DNA from: Antarcticimicrobium sp040365005
GTDB lineage: Bacteria; Pseudomonadota; Alphaproteobacteria; Rhodobacterales; Rhodobacteraceae
DNA: 64,000 bases
Direction of reading: 5' to 3'
NCBI RefSeq assembly: GCF_040365005.1
Contig: NZ_BAABWV010000002.1
Span: 1 to 64,000 of the forward strand
The number at the start of each line of letters is the position of its first letter. The first letter of the stretch is position 1. Below the pieces are notes generated by a model. It saw only the letters and a program-made list of their open reading frames with translations, searched no databases and was not told the origin of the DNA. Below are positions 8,200-16,408 of the stretch, piece by piece. The position numbers and the translations under genes are program-made.

Positions 8200-9195
8200 A
8201 TGACCGATCAAAGCCCCATCAAGCCCCTTTTGTCCGCGCGCTCGGACCTGCATATCCTCTTTGCGCACAGCGCTTACGACCTGAAGCCGATCTTCGATGC
8301 GCGGGCCGGCGGCATCAAGACCACGCAGGTGTCGAACCGCGAGGATCTAGCCGAGGCGCTGCCTGAGGCTGATGTGCTGGTGACCTCTATGATGTGGTCG
8401 AATGAGCTGCTGCCGCTGGCGACGAAGCTGAAATACCTCCAGTCGGTCAGCTCCGGCACCAACCACTACGACAAGGCGGCCTTTGCCGAACGGGGCATTC
8501 TCCTGGCCTCTGGTGCCGGTGTGAACAAGAACGCCGTTTCCGAGCACGCCCTGGGCCTGACCCTGTCGCTGACCCGCCGTCTTGCCCTGGCGCGCGACAA
8601 CCAGCACGCCAAGATCTGGCGCACCGAGCAGACCGACCCCATGCTGCGCGAGGACGAACTGCCCGGCAAGACCATGGTCATCGTCGGAACCGGTGGCATC
8701 GGCGACCGGATCGCCAAGCTGGCCAAGGCCTTCGACATGGCGGTGATCGGGGTGCGCCGCGATCCGTCCAAGGGCAGGGGCGCCGCGGACGAGGTCCACA
8801 GCTTCCGTGATCTGAAATCCGTGTTGCCGAAGGCCGATGTGCTGGTGCTGAGCTGCCCGCTGACCGACGAGACAGTCGGGATCATTGATGCCGAGGCGTT
8901 GTCGCTGCTCAAGCCCACCGCCTTCTTCGTCAACGTTGCCCGAGGCGGCTGCGTCGATGAAGCGGCGCTGATCGCCGCGCTGAAGAGCAACGCTATCGCC
9001 GGGGCCGGTCTCGACGTCACCGCCGTCGAGCCGCTGGCCGAGGACAGCCCGCTGTGGACAATGCCCAACGTGATGCTGACGCCCCATGCCGCTGGCGAGA
9101 CCCGCAAGTACGAGCTCAACGTTCTCAATTTGCTGACGCAGAACCTCGAACGGCTCTGGGCCGGCCGTGACGATCTCGTCAATCAGGTGGGGTGA
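8200..9195 (+). CDS. D-2-hydroxyacid dehydrogenase family protein
   Basis: This 331-residue protein has the NAD-binding turn GTGGIG at 163-168 and the family catalytic residues R248 (VNVARGG), E277 (TAVEP) and H296 (TPHAAGE). It should reduce a 2-oxo acid to the D-2-hydroxy acid, or the reverse, with NAD(P)H. The ATG at 8200 has an ACGGAG site; an in-frame upstream ATG at 8137 lacks one and adds sequence with no family character. It sits between the DadA-like gene and the aminotransferase, so it probably acts on the oxo acid released by the first enzyme. The exact substrate is not readable. Confidence 0.88.
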   Translation: MTDQSPIKPLLSARSDLHILFAHSAYDLKPIFDARAGGIKTTQVSNREDLAEALPEADVLVTSMMWSNELLPLATKLKYLQSVSSGTNHYDKAAFAERGILLASGAGVNKNAVSEHALGLTLSLTRRLALARDNQHAKIWRTEQTDPMLREDELPGKTMVIVGTGGIGDRIAKLAKAFDMAVIGVRRDPSKGRGAADEVHSFRDLKSVLPKADVLVLSCPLTDETVGIIDAEALSLLKPTAFFVNVARGGCVDEAALIAALKSNAIAGAGLDVTAVEPLAEDSPLWTMPNVMLTPHAAGETRKYELNVLNLLTQNLERLWAGRDDLVNQVG

Positions 9196-9204
9196 GGCGA
9201 CAAA

Positions 9205-10437
9205 ATGCTGGACAGTCAGGCCCCAACTTTTCGCCGGTCCGCACGGCTTCAAAGCCAGAAGGTCTCTGAAATCCTTGCCATCGGTGCGCGCGCGGCCGAG
9301 CTGCGCTCCGAGGGTCACCCGGTTATCGTGCTGGGTGCGGGCGAACCGGATTTTCCGACGCCGGATAACGTGATCGAGGCGGCGCATCGCGCCGCGCTCA
9401 ACGGGCGAACCACCTATACGCCGCTTGCGGGCACGCCTGAGCTGCGCGCCGCCGTAGCTGAAAAGTTCAAGCGCGAGAACGGCATTGTCTATACCCCGTC
9501 CGAAGTCATCATCACCGCCGGTGCCAAGCAGGTGATTTTCAACGCCTTCATGGCGACGCTTGATCCCGGGGATGAGGTGGTCATTCCGGCGCCTTACTGG
9601 ACGACCTACTCGGCCATGGTTGACATCTGCGGCGGTGTACCGGTCAAGGTCACCACGTCCGCCGATACCGGCTTCAAGATCACCCCTGCGCAGCTTGAGG
9701 CAGCGATCACGCCAAAGACGCGCTGGCTGATGCTGAATTCACCATCCAACCCCACCGGCGCAGCCTATGGCATCGAGGAGACCCGCGCGATCCTTGCGGT
9801 GCTGGAGCGCCATCCCGCGGTCTGGCTGCTGTCGGACGAGATCTATGAGCATATCGTTTACGATGACTTCGCCTGTGTCAGCCCGGCGGCGCTGTCGCCC
9901 GCGATCCGCCAGCGCACGTTGATCGTCAACGGGGTCTCCAAGGCCTATGCCATGACCGGCTGGCGGCTGGGCTACGGCGCCGGTCCCGAGGCGCTGATCA
10001 AGGCCATGACCGTGGTGCAGAGCCAGTCAACCTCGAACGCCTGTTCCATCTCGCAGGCGGCGGCGCTGGCGGCCCTTACCGGCCCACAGGAGGTCCTGGC
10101 CGAGCGGCGCGACAGTTTCCGGGCACGGCGCGATCTTGTGGTCTCGGCCATCAATGCCATGCCGGGTCTGTCCTGCCGGGTGCCGGAGGGGGCGTTCTAC
10201 GCCTTTGCGAGCTGCGAGGGCGTGCTTGGGGCCCAGACACCCGAGGGGCGTATCCTTGAGAGCGACCGGGAGTTCTGTTCCTGGATCCTCGAAACGACTC
10301 ATGTTGCCATGGTGCCCGGCGCGGCCTTTGGTCTTTCGCCGTATTTCCGCATCTCTTACGCGACATCGACGGACGAGATCGAAGAGGCGATGGGGCGGCT
10401 GGCCAGGGCCTGTGATACGCTGGTGCTGCCGGTATGA
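9205..10437 (+). CDS. class I pyridoxal-phosphate aminotransferase (aspartate aminotransferase family)
   Basis: This 410-residue protein has the fold-type I landmarks: GAKQVIFNAF near 110, SNPTG near 185, DEIYEHIVY near 215, the PLP lysine K246 in NGVSKAYAMTGWRLGY, and a C-terminal carboxylate-binding FRISYA arginine. The length matches alphaproteobacterial aspartate/prephenate-type aminotransferases. It should transfer an amino group between an L-amino acid and a 2-oxo acid in the cytoplasm. It starts 9 bases after the hydroxyacid dehydrogenase stop and shares 4 bases (ATGA) with the membrane protein that follows. Together with those enzymes it could convert a D-amino acid to its L form through the oxo acid. 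Confidence 0.9.
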   Translation: MLDSQAPTFRRSARLQSQKVSEILAIGARAAELRSEGHPVIVLGAGEPDFPTPDNVIEAAHRAALNGRTTYTPLAGTPELRAAVAEKFKRENGIVYTPSEVIITAGAKQVIFNAFMATLDPGDEVVIPAPYWTTYSAMVDICGGVPVKVTTSADTGFKITPAQLEAAITPKTRWLMLNSPSNPTGAAYGIEETRAILAVLERHPAVWLLSDEIYEHIVYDDFACVSPAALSPAIRQRTLIVNGVSKAYAMTGWRLGYGAGPEALIKAMTVVQSQSTSNACSISQAAALAALTGPQEVLAERRDSFRARRDLVVSAINAMPGLSCRVPEGAFYAFASCEGVLGAQTPEGRILESDREFCSWILETTHVAMVPGAAFGLSPYFRISYATSTDEIEEAMGRLARACDTLVLPV

Positions 10438-11828
10438 GACAGGCCGCAGATCTTTCTCTGCCGCAGGGGGGCGCCGAGTTCGGCGTGCTTCTGCAATGCT
10501 TGCTGCTTGTCGCGCTGATCGTCGGGGCCCTGACCGGGGTTTCGGGGCTGGTCGAGTTCGCCGCGGTTCTGGCGGTGCTCTGGGTGGCGACGCAATGGGT
10601 TCGGCTGATTCCGATGGCGCGGCTTTTTGTCGGGCTGGCGATCGCCAGCCTGGCGGCGGCGGCACTGCTGCCAGACGCCTTGCCTCGGCTGGTGACGGCA
10701 GCGGTGCAAGGAACTGGGTTTGCTGCGCTGATGATGGTGCTCGGGTTGTTGCGCCAGCCGGTGAAACGCGCCGCCGTGACACGAGCGGCGGCTGAATACC
10801 TGCTGTCGATTTCCCCGCGCTGGCGCTACGGCAGTCTGCTGACCGGCACGCAGTTCATGGCCCTGATGTTCAACGTCGGGATCATTCCGATGGTGGGTGA
10901 CCTGACCGAGCCCGAAGACGGCCGCGATGCGCGGCACGATCCGGCTCGGCGGGCCATGGTCATGGCGGCGATGCGCGGTGCGGCGCTGGTGACCATCTGG
11001 TCACCGATGTCGCTGGGTTTTGCCATCGTGACAGCGGGCGTTCCAACTGTTGCCCCGCTGCCGCTGATCGCGCTTGCCTTTGCCTTCACGCTGTTCCTGC
11101 TGGCGCTGTCGAGCCTCTTGCCGATGTTACCGAACGAGGCCCGGATCCCGCGGGACGCGTCGACCCCGGCTGCGGCTGGCAGTGCACGTGCGCTGCTGCT
11201 GGTCCTGGGAGCCAGTGCCTTGCTGCTGACGCTGACCATGGCGCTGCACGTTGTCATGGGGCTCGGCTTCACCCTTTGCGCGGTGGTGACGATCCCGGCC
11301 TTTGCCTTCATATGGCTGGCGTGCGAAGGCGCTGCGGCTGCACCACTGGCAGGACGGCTGCGGGATGCGCTGTTTGCCATGGCCGACCTGCGCTCGGAGG
11401 CGGCGCTCTTTCTGGCGGCAAATGTCATCGGGGCGGGGCTGTCGGTGGCCATTCAGGCCAGCCCGCTCTGGCCACTTCTGGCAGCGCCGGGATTTGCCAG
11501 CCTGCCGACCCTGCTGGCTTGCCTGCTGTTGATCCCGCTTGCCGCTGCGCTCTACCTTCCCAATAGCGTCATGGTGGTCTTGACGGCACAGATCTTCGGG
11601 CCGACGCTGCTGGGTCAGGTCCACCCGCTTGCGTTGGGGCTGACGCTGTGCATCGGCTGGGCGCTGGCAATCTGCGTGAACCCGATCAGCGCGATGAGCC
11701 TGATCACCGCCCGCCTGGGCGATGTCCCGGCCAGCCGGGTTGCACATCGCTGGAACGCCCAGTTCACCGCCGTTGCGATGGCCTGTGCCGTGGTGCTGAT
11801 CAGCGCGGTCTACGCGGCGGGTGGCTGA
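10434..11828 (+). CDS. multi-spanning membrane protein, putative transporter of unknown family
   Basis: This 464-residue, very hydrophobic protein has roughly ten to twelve predicted membrane spans, with a soluble loop near residues 150-185 (LTEPEDGRDARHDPARRAM). I do not recognise the family with confidence; its length and the WSPMSLGFAIVTAG and LYLPNSVMVVLTAQ segments resemble organic-anion or ion-transporter-superfamily carriers. It overlaps the aminotransferase by 4 bases, so it is translated from the same mRNA and probably moves a substrate or product of the three upstream enzymes. The gene is followed immediately by remains of a flavin amine oxidase. Confidence 0.75.
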   Translation: MRQAADLSLPQGGAEFGVLLQCLLLVALIVGALTGVSGLVEFAAVLAVLWVATQWVRLIPMARLFVGLAIASLAAAALLPDALPRLVTAAVQGTGFAALMMVLGLLRQPVKRAAVTRAAAEYLLSISPRWRYGSLLTGTQFMALMFNVGIIPMVGDLTEPEDGRDARHDPARRAMVMAAMRGAALVTIWSPMSLGFAIVTAGVPTVAPLPLIALAFAFTLFLLALSSLLPMLPNEARIPRDASTPAAAGSARALLLVLGASALLLTLTMALHVVMGLGFTLCAVVTIPAFAFIWLACEGAAAAPLAGRLRDALFAMADLRSEAALFLAANVIGAGLSVAIQASPLWPLLAAPGFASLPTLLACLLLIPLAAALYLPNSVMVVLTAQIFGPTLLGQVHPLALGLTLCIGWALAICVNPISAMSLITARLGDVPASRVAHRWNAQFTAVAMACAVVLISAVYAAGG

Positions 11829-11839
11829 TCGGCATAACC

Positions 11840-12333
11840 AAGGAGACCGCAATATCCCCCCCGCGACACTCACGGCCTTAGCGCCGAACTGGGCGGGATG
11901 CGGTTCCCGGTGTCGTCGCGCGGCTTCTGTCACCACCTGGACCTGACCGGCTGCGAGACCCGGCCCTTCCCAAACCCGCTGACCCCCGCTGCCGAATCGA
12001 CGGTGATCGACCTCGATGGAACCACGCATTTTGCTCGTTTTCTGGACGATCTGCCGCCGCTCTAGCGCGAGATATCGGACGCGTGCCCGGGCATTACCGC
12101 TAAACCGCCATTCACGACCATTTCATGCAAGACAGCCTGCCTGCGCAGGAAAAGAGGCAGTTTCTCGCCGGGGATGGCGTCAGATGGACCCCGGCTTGGG
12201 TCGGGGGGCGGCAGAGACCGCATTGAACGCGGTCTGGGGCATCATGACTCATTTTGGGGGCGAAAGCCCGGCGCAAAACCCCGGTCCGGGGGATGTTTTT
12301 CCGGAAATGGGGCCGATCGCCTTGCCAGATTGA
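11840..12333 (+). pseudogene. decayed flavin monoamine oxidase (C-terminal fragments with lesions)
   Basis: Three stretches in different frames read as parts of one flavin amine oxidase. At 11876-12065 the fragment includes LGGMRFPVSS, PFPNPLTPAAESTVIDL and FLDDLPPL, then TAG. At about 12123-12200 it reads FMQDSLPAQEKRQFLAGDGV and RWTPAWVGG. After a G run at 12202-12207 a third frame reads ALNAVWGIMTHFGG and NPGPGDVFPEMGPIALPD up to the stop at 12333. A good AAGGAG site remains at 11840, but the FAD-binding N-terminus is missing. I interpret an internally deleted, frameshifted gene whose product would have oxidised an amine or aromatic amino acid, cotranscribed with the upstream operon. Homology is from memory of the family. 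Confidence 0.6.
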
Positions 12334-12505
12334 CCGGATGGAAGGCAGTGTGGTCGGGCGTGCATGATCAAAACTCATGATTGACCGAAAAATCTAACAT
12401 TCCCTGACCGGCGTCCATCTGCCATCCTCGATCCCAGAGGTCAAACAAACTTCACAAAGGCGCTGCCAAGGCGTTCTACCCAACCAAGCAACAGAGAGAC
12501 TTACC
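12334..12505 (+). promoter_or_regulatory. upstream region of the TRAP transporter genes
   Basis: This 172-base gap carries no gene. It contains the direct repeat CATGAT (12363-12368 and 12375-12380) beside TTGACC (12381-12386), which could form an activator site and a -35 box, but no good -10 box lies at the right distance. Treat it as the probable promoter region of the dctP-like gene. Confidence 0.3.
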
Positions 12506-13477
12506 ATGAAGCTCACAACAACAGCATCGATCCTTGCCTTGACGGTGACCCTTGCCGGGGCCGCAAGTGCCGAGACATGGGACATGCCGATGGCCTACCC
12601 GGCGTCCAACTACCACACCAAGAACGCCCAGACCTTTGCCGATGCGGTGGCAGACTGCTCCGATGGCGCGCTGGAGATCGTGATCCATGCTGGGGGCTCG
12701 CTGTTCGGTGGTGGAGAGATCAAGCGCGCTGTGCAACTCGGCGAGGCCCAGATCGGCGAGCGGCTGCTCTCGGCGCACGCCAACGAGAACGCCGTGTTCT
12801 CCTACGACTCCGTGCCCTTCATCGCCACCTCCTTCGAAGCCTCCGAGGCGCTGCGGGCCGCTGCGCTTCCGACGCTGAGCAAGGTGCTCGAAGAGCAAAA
12901 CCTGGTGCCGCTCTATTCTGTTCCCTGGCCAGCGCAGGGGCTGTATTTCGCCAAGCCGGTGGAAACCCCCGAAGACATGGAGGGTGTGCGCTTCCGGGCC
13001 TACAACTCGATCACCGCCCGCGTGGCCGAGCTTGCCGGCATGATCCCGACGCAGATCGAAGCGGCGGACCTCAAGCAGGCGCTGGCAACCGGGGTTGTCT
13101 CAGCGATGATTTCTTCTGGTTCGACCGGCGTGGACGAAAGCGTCTGGGAAGACATGACCAACTTCTACGACGTGAAGGCCTGGCTGCCGCGCAACACGGT
13201 TTTCGTCAACAAGGATGCCTTCGAGGGGCTGTCCGCAGAGATACAAACCTGCCTGACACAAGAGGCCGAGGCCGCACAGAGCCGCGGCACGGAGATGGCC
13301 GCCGAATTGGCTGGCGGCTTTGTCAGCACGCTGGCGGAGAACGGCATGGACGTGAACCCGCCGAGCGATGCGATCAACGCCAAGCTGAAGGAAATCGGCG
13401 AGACGATGTCCGCTGAATGGCTCGAGAGCGCAGGCGACGACGGTGCCGCCATCATGTCTGCCTACCAGGCTCAATAA
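12506..13477 (+). CDS. dctP: TRAP transporter solute-binding protein, DctP family
   Basis: This 323-residue periplasmic protein has a clear signal peptide (cleavage after AGAASA, about residue 22) and the DctP fold, including the VRFRAYNS segment near 163 that carries the arginine forming the salt bridge to the carboxylate of the ligand. It delivers an organic acid to the membrane subunits encoded next. An intergenic hairpin separates it from the fused permease gene. Its neighbours (hydroxyacid dehydrogenase, aminotransferase, Asp/Glu racemase family) suggest a 2-oxo, 2-hydroxy or amino acid ligand; this is inference. Confidence 0.9.
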   Translation: MKLTTTASILALTVTLAGAASAETWDMPMAYPASNYHTKNAQTFADAVADCSDGALEIVIHAGGSLFGGGEIKRAVQLGEAQIGERLLSAHANENAVFSYDSVPFIATSFEASEALRAAALPTLSKVLEEQNLVPLYSVPWPAQGLYFAKPVETPEDMEGVRFRAYNSITARVAELAGMIPTQIEAADLKQALATGVVSAMISSGSTGVDESVWEDMTNFYDVKAWLPRNTVFVNKDAFEGLSAEIQTCLTQEAEAAQSRGTEMAAELAGGFVSTLAENGMDVNPPSDAINAKLKEIGETMSAEWLESAGDDGAAIMSAYQAQ

Positions 13478-13542
13478 GGAGACAGCGCACGGCTGGAGGG
13501 GGGCCTCGCCGGGGGACCCCTGAGCCATTTGGCTCGGGGAGG

Positions 13543-13560
13543 GGCAAGGTGTGCCTTGCC
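13543..13560 (+). promoter_or_regulatory. intergenic hairpin between TRAP binding protein and permease
   Basis: GGCAAGG, loop TGTG and CCTTGCC form a perfect 7-base-pair stem-loop 20 bases before the permease start at 13581. A neighbouring GAGCC-ATTT-GGCTC stem lies at 13522-13535. There is no T tract, so it is more likely an mRNA stabiliser or partial attenuator than a full terminator. Confidence 0.6.
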
Positions 13561-13580
13561 AGGTCCGTGCCAGAACGCGC

Positions 13581-15539
13581 ATGACCGATGCCATGATCGA
13601 ATCACCCAGTGCCGACCTCGGGGGCAAGGCAATCCGTCAGGGCCTTGATCGCCTCTACAGCCTCTCCGGCATCGGGGCCTCGCTGGCCCTGGTCGCCATC
13701 CTTTGCCTCGTTGTTGCCCAGATGGTCAGCCGATGGCTGGGCTTGATGTTTCCAGGGGCCGCCAACTACGCCGGTTACGCCATGGCGACGGCGTCCTTCC
13801 TGGCCCTGGCGGACACCTTTCGCCAGAACGAACATATCCGCGTCGGCATGATGATCGAGCGCAGCGGCACATTGCGCCGCGGCTTCGAGATCTGGTGTTA
13901 TACCATTGGAGCTGCAGTGGCGGTTTTCTTTGCTTGGTATGCGGTCAAGACCCCCCTGATCAGCCACATGTTGAACGACGTGAGCCAGGGCCAGGACGGC
14001 ACGCCGCTCTGGATACCGCAGATTGCCATGGCAGTGGGCGCCGTGCTTCTGGCTGTGGCCATGGTTGATGCTCTGCTTTCGATCCTTTTCACTGATGGCC
14101 TGGGCATCGACGAACCCAAGCAGATGCTGGTGCGTGATGCGCTGGCCTCGGTGAAGGTACGAATGATCGTCGGCGCGGCCAGCGCGCTTGTACTGTACGC
14201 GGCGATCACCATGATGACTGGCTTCGATAGGGATGCGACCGGGCTCAAGATCGGCATTTTCCTTTTCGTGTTGTTCTTCCTGCTGGGGTCGGGGCTCTGG
14301 GTCGGGCTGGCTTTGATGGGCGTGGCCTATATGGGGATGATCGGCTTTACCCCGCGCAATCCGGGCAGTTCGATGAGCATCACCGTTTGGAGCTCGGCCT
14401 CGAGTTGGACACTGACCTCGCTGCCGCTGTTCATCTGGATGGGGGAGGTACTGTATCGCACGCGGCTGTCCGAGGACATGTTCAAAGGCCTTGCGCCCTG
14501 GTTGTCCCGGCTTCCGGGCGGGTTGTTGCACACCAACGTGGTGGGCTGCACGGTCTTTGCCGCCGTCTCGGGGTCTTCGGCCGCGACGCTGACCACCGTC
14601 GGCAAGATGTCGATCCCGGAACTGCGCAAACGCGGCTATTCCGAGTTCATGATCGTCGGCACCCTGGCGGGTGCCGCCACGCTGGGCCTGATGATTCCGC
14701 CATCTCTGACGCTGATCGTCTATGGCGTCACCGTGAAGGAAAGCGTTACCGGCCTGTTCATGGCGGGGGTTCTGCCGGGACTGGTTCTGGCGACCTTGTT
14801 CATGGCCTATATCGCCATCTGGTCGCTGCTGCGCCGGGATCAGGCTCCGACACCCGAGCCGGCGATGAGCTTTGCCGAAAAGCTGCGGGCCTCGACGCTG
14901 CTGATCCCGGTGATCGCGCTGATCCTGCTCGTCATCGGCTCGATGTATCTGGGGGTCGCGACGGCCACCGAGGCTGCGGCCTTTGGCGTGATCGGTGCGC
15001 TGGTTCTCGCCGGGTTCCAGGGTTCGCTGAGCTGGGCCACCTTCGTCGCAAGCCTGCGTGGAGCCACCCGTACCTCGGCAATGATCGCGCTGATTCTGAT
15101 GGGGGCGAGCTTCCTGACCCTCGCGATGGGCTTCACCGGGGTGCCGCGGGCATTGGCTGGGCTGATCGCCGCGATGGAGCTGTCTCCGGTCGCCCTGATT
15201 GCCGCCTTGACGGTGTTCTACATCATCATCGGCATGTTCCTTGACGGGATCTCGGCGGTGGTGCTGACCATGGCAATCATCGAGCCTATGATCCGGGCGG
15301 CCGGCATCGACCTGATCTGGTTCGGCATCTTCATCGTCGTAGTGGTCGAGATGGCGCAGATCACGCCGCCGGTGGGCTTCAACCTCTTCGTGTTGCAGGG
15401 AATGACCCGGCATGACATGAGCTATATCGCCCGCACTGCGATCCCGATGTTCCTGATCCTCGTGCTGATGGTCGGCATCCTCGTCGCCTTTCCGAGCCTT
15501 GCAACCTGGCTTCCGGAATTGGTGCAGGAGGCGCGTTGA
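13581..15539 (+). CDS. fused TRAP transporter permease (DctQ-DctM)
   Basis: About 652 residues. The first 190 residues carry four membrane spans of a DctQ small subunit (QMVSRWLGLMFPGAANYAGY near the start). The remainder is a DctM large subunit, with the diagnostic C-terminal GMFLDGISAVVLTMAI and EMAQITPPVGFNLFVLQG segments. It couples sodium-driven import to the preceding binding protein in the inner membrane. The ATG at 13581 was chosen over a GTG at 13551 that lies inside the hairpin; an ATG at 13593 is also possible. The fusion is a known variant of TRAP systems. The racemase-family gene follows directly. Confidence 0.9.
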   Translation: MTDAMIESPSADLGGKAIRQGLDRLYSLSGIGASLALVAILCLVVAQMVSRWLGLMFPGAANYAGYAMATASFLALADTFRQNEHIRVGMMIERSGTLRRGFEIWCYTIGAAVAVFFAWYAVKTPLISHMLNDVSQGQDGTPLWIPQIAMAVGAVLLAVAMVDALLSILFTDGLGIDEPKQMLVRDALASVKVRMIVGAASALVLYAAITMMTGFDRDATGLKIGIFLFVLFFLLGSGLWVGLALMGVAYMGMIGFTPRNPGSSMSITVWSSASSWTLTSLPLFIWMGEVLYRTRLSEDMFKGLAPWLSRLPGGLLHTNVVGCTVFAAVSGSSAATLTTVGKMSIPELRKRGYSEFMIVGTLAGAATLGLMIPPSLTLIVYGVTVKESVTGLFMAGVLPGLVLATLFMAYIAIWSLLRRDQAPTPEPAMSFAEKLRASTLLIPVIALILLVIGSMYLGVATATEAAAFGVIGALVLAGFQGSLSWATFVASLRGATRTSAMIALILMGASFLTLAMGFTGVPRALAGLIAAMELSPVALIAALTVFYIIIGMFLDGISAVVLTMAIIEPMIRAAGIDLIWFGIFIVVVVEMAQITPPVGFNLFVLQGMTRHDMSYIARTAIPMFLILVLMVGILVAFPSLATWLPELVQEAR

Positions 15540-15592
15540 TCGCAAGGGGCCGGCCACATCCGGCCCCTGTTATCCGACAGGCCCCATTCCAT

Positions 15593-16276
15593 ATGACCCC
15601 CTTCATCGGCATCCTCAGTCTCGACACGCGATTTCCGCGGATCCTTGGCGACGCGGGCAATCCCGACAGTTATCACCTGCCGGCCCGTGTGCATGTCGTC
15701 GAAGGCGCGGACAGCACCCGGATCGTGATCGACGGACGGCCCGCCCCGGAGCTTGTGGCCGCCTTTCGACAGGCGGCCCTGGACCTGGCCGGGCAGGGGG
15801 CCTGCCTGATCACCTCGACCTGCGGCTTCCTGATTTCTGTCCAGCGCGAGATCGCCGCCGATGTCCCGGTGCCGGTCCTGCTCTCTGGGCTGACGCTGCT
15901 GCCGTTTGTGCGCCAGATCTCGGGGCAAAGACCGGTGGGCGTGCTCACCGCCTCGGCTGACGACCTGGGGCCGGCGGCAATCCGGGCCGCAGGCGTCGAA
16001 CCCGCAGATGTGAGGATCGGCGGCCTGCAGGACAGTGAGTTGTTCGTGCAGACCTTCCTGTCGTCAAAGGAAGTGCAGAACGCGACCTTTGATAAGGACG
16101 AAATGGAGGCCGAGGTTTGCCATGCGGCGGGTGCCCTGAAAATGCGCCACCCCGAGATCGGTTCTCTGGTCCTGGAATGCGGCAATCTTCCGCCCTATGC
16201 CGATGCGATCCGCAAGCGAGTCGGATGTCCCGTTCTTTCAATTCTCGATGGCGCAAGGATGCTTCTGTTTCGGTAG
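15593..16276 (+). CDS. aspartate/glutamate/hydantoin racemase family protein
   Basis: This 227-residue protein of the Asp/Glu racemase superfamily has the two catalytic-position cysteines: one in STCGFL (about residue 80) and one in LECGNLPPY (about 200). The length fits. It should racemise or isomerise an amino acid or related carboxylate without cofactor, although arylmalonate decarboxylase-like members also exist. ATG 15593 was chosen; a TTG at 15536 overlapping the permease stop would add 19 residues without family character. It is the last gene of the TRAP operon, so the imported compound is probably its substrate. It converges on the peptide-type ABC operon. Confidence 0.82.
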   Translation: MTPFIGILSLDTRFPRILGDAGNPDSYHLPARVHVVEGADSTRIVIDGRPAPELVAAFRQAALDLAGQGACLITSTCGFLISVQREIAADVPVPVLLSGLTLLPFVRQISGQRPVGVLTASADDLGPAAIRAAGVEPADVRIGGLQDSELFVQTFLSSKEVQNATFDKDEMEAEVCHAAGALKMRHPEIGSLVLECGNLPPYADAIRKRVGCPVLSILDGARMLLFR

Positions 16277-16408
16277 CGTGATCAAACGCGATTGCACACA
16301 TGACCTGGACTGAGAACCTAGGTGAACTGCAAATCATCTGGCACAGAATAATCATCCGGCCCGATGACCGGGTCTCCGTTCCCATTCAGCGCGATGTTTC
16401 CCGGCCGA

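Noticed and set aside
12381..12398. TTGACC plus TCTAAC as a promoter for the TRAP operon
   Set aside because: The two boxes are only 6 bases apart, which is too close for a sigma-70-type promoter.
13602..15557. 651-residue open frame antisense to the fused TRAP permease
   Set aside because: It is a low-complexity His/Arg/Gln-rich shadow of membrane-protein codons.
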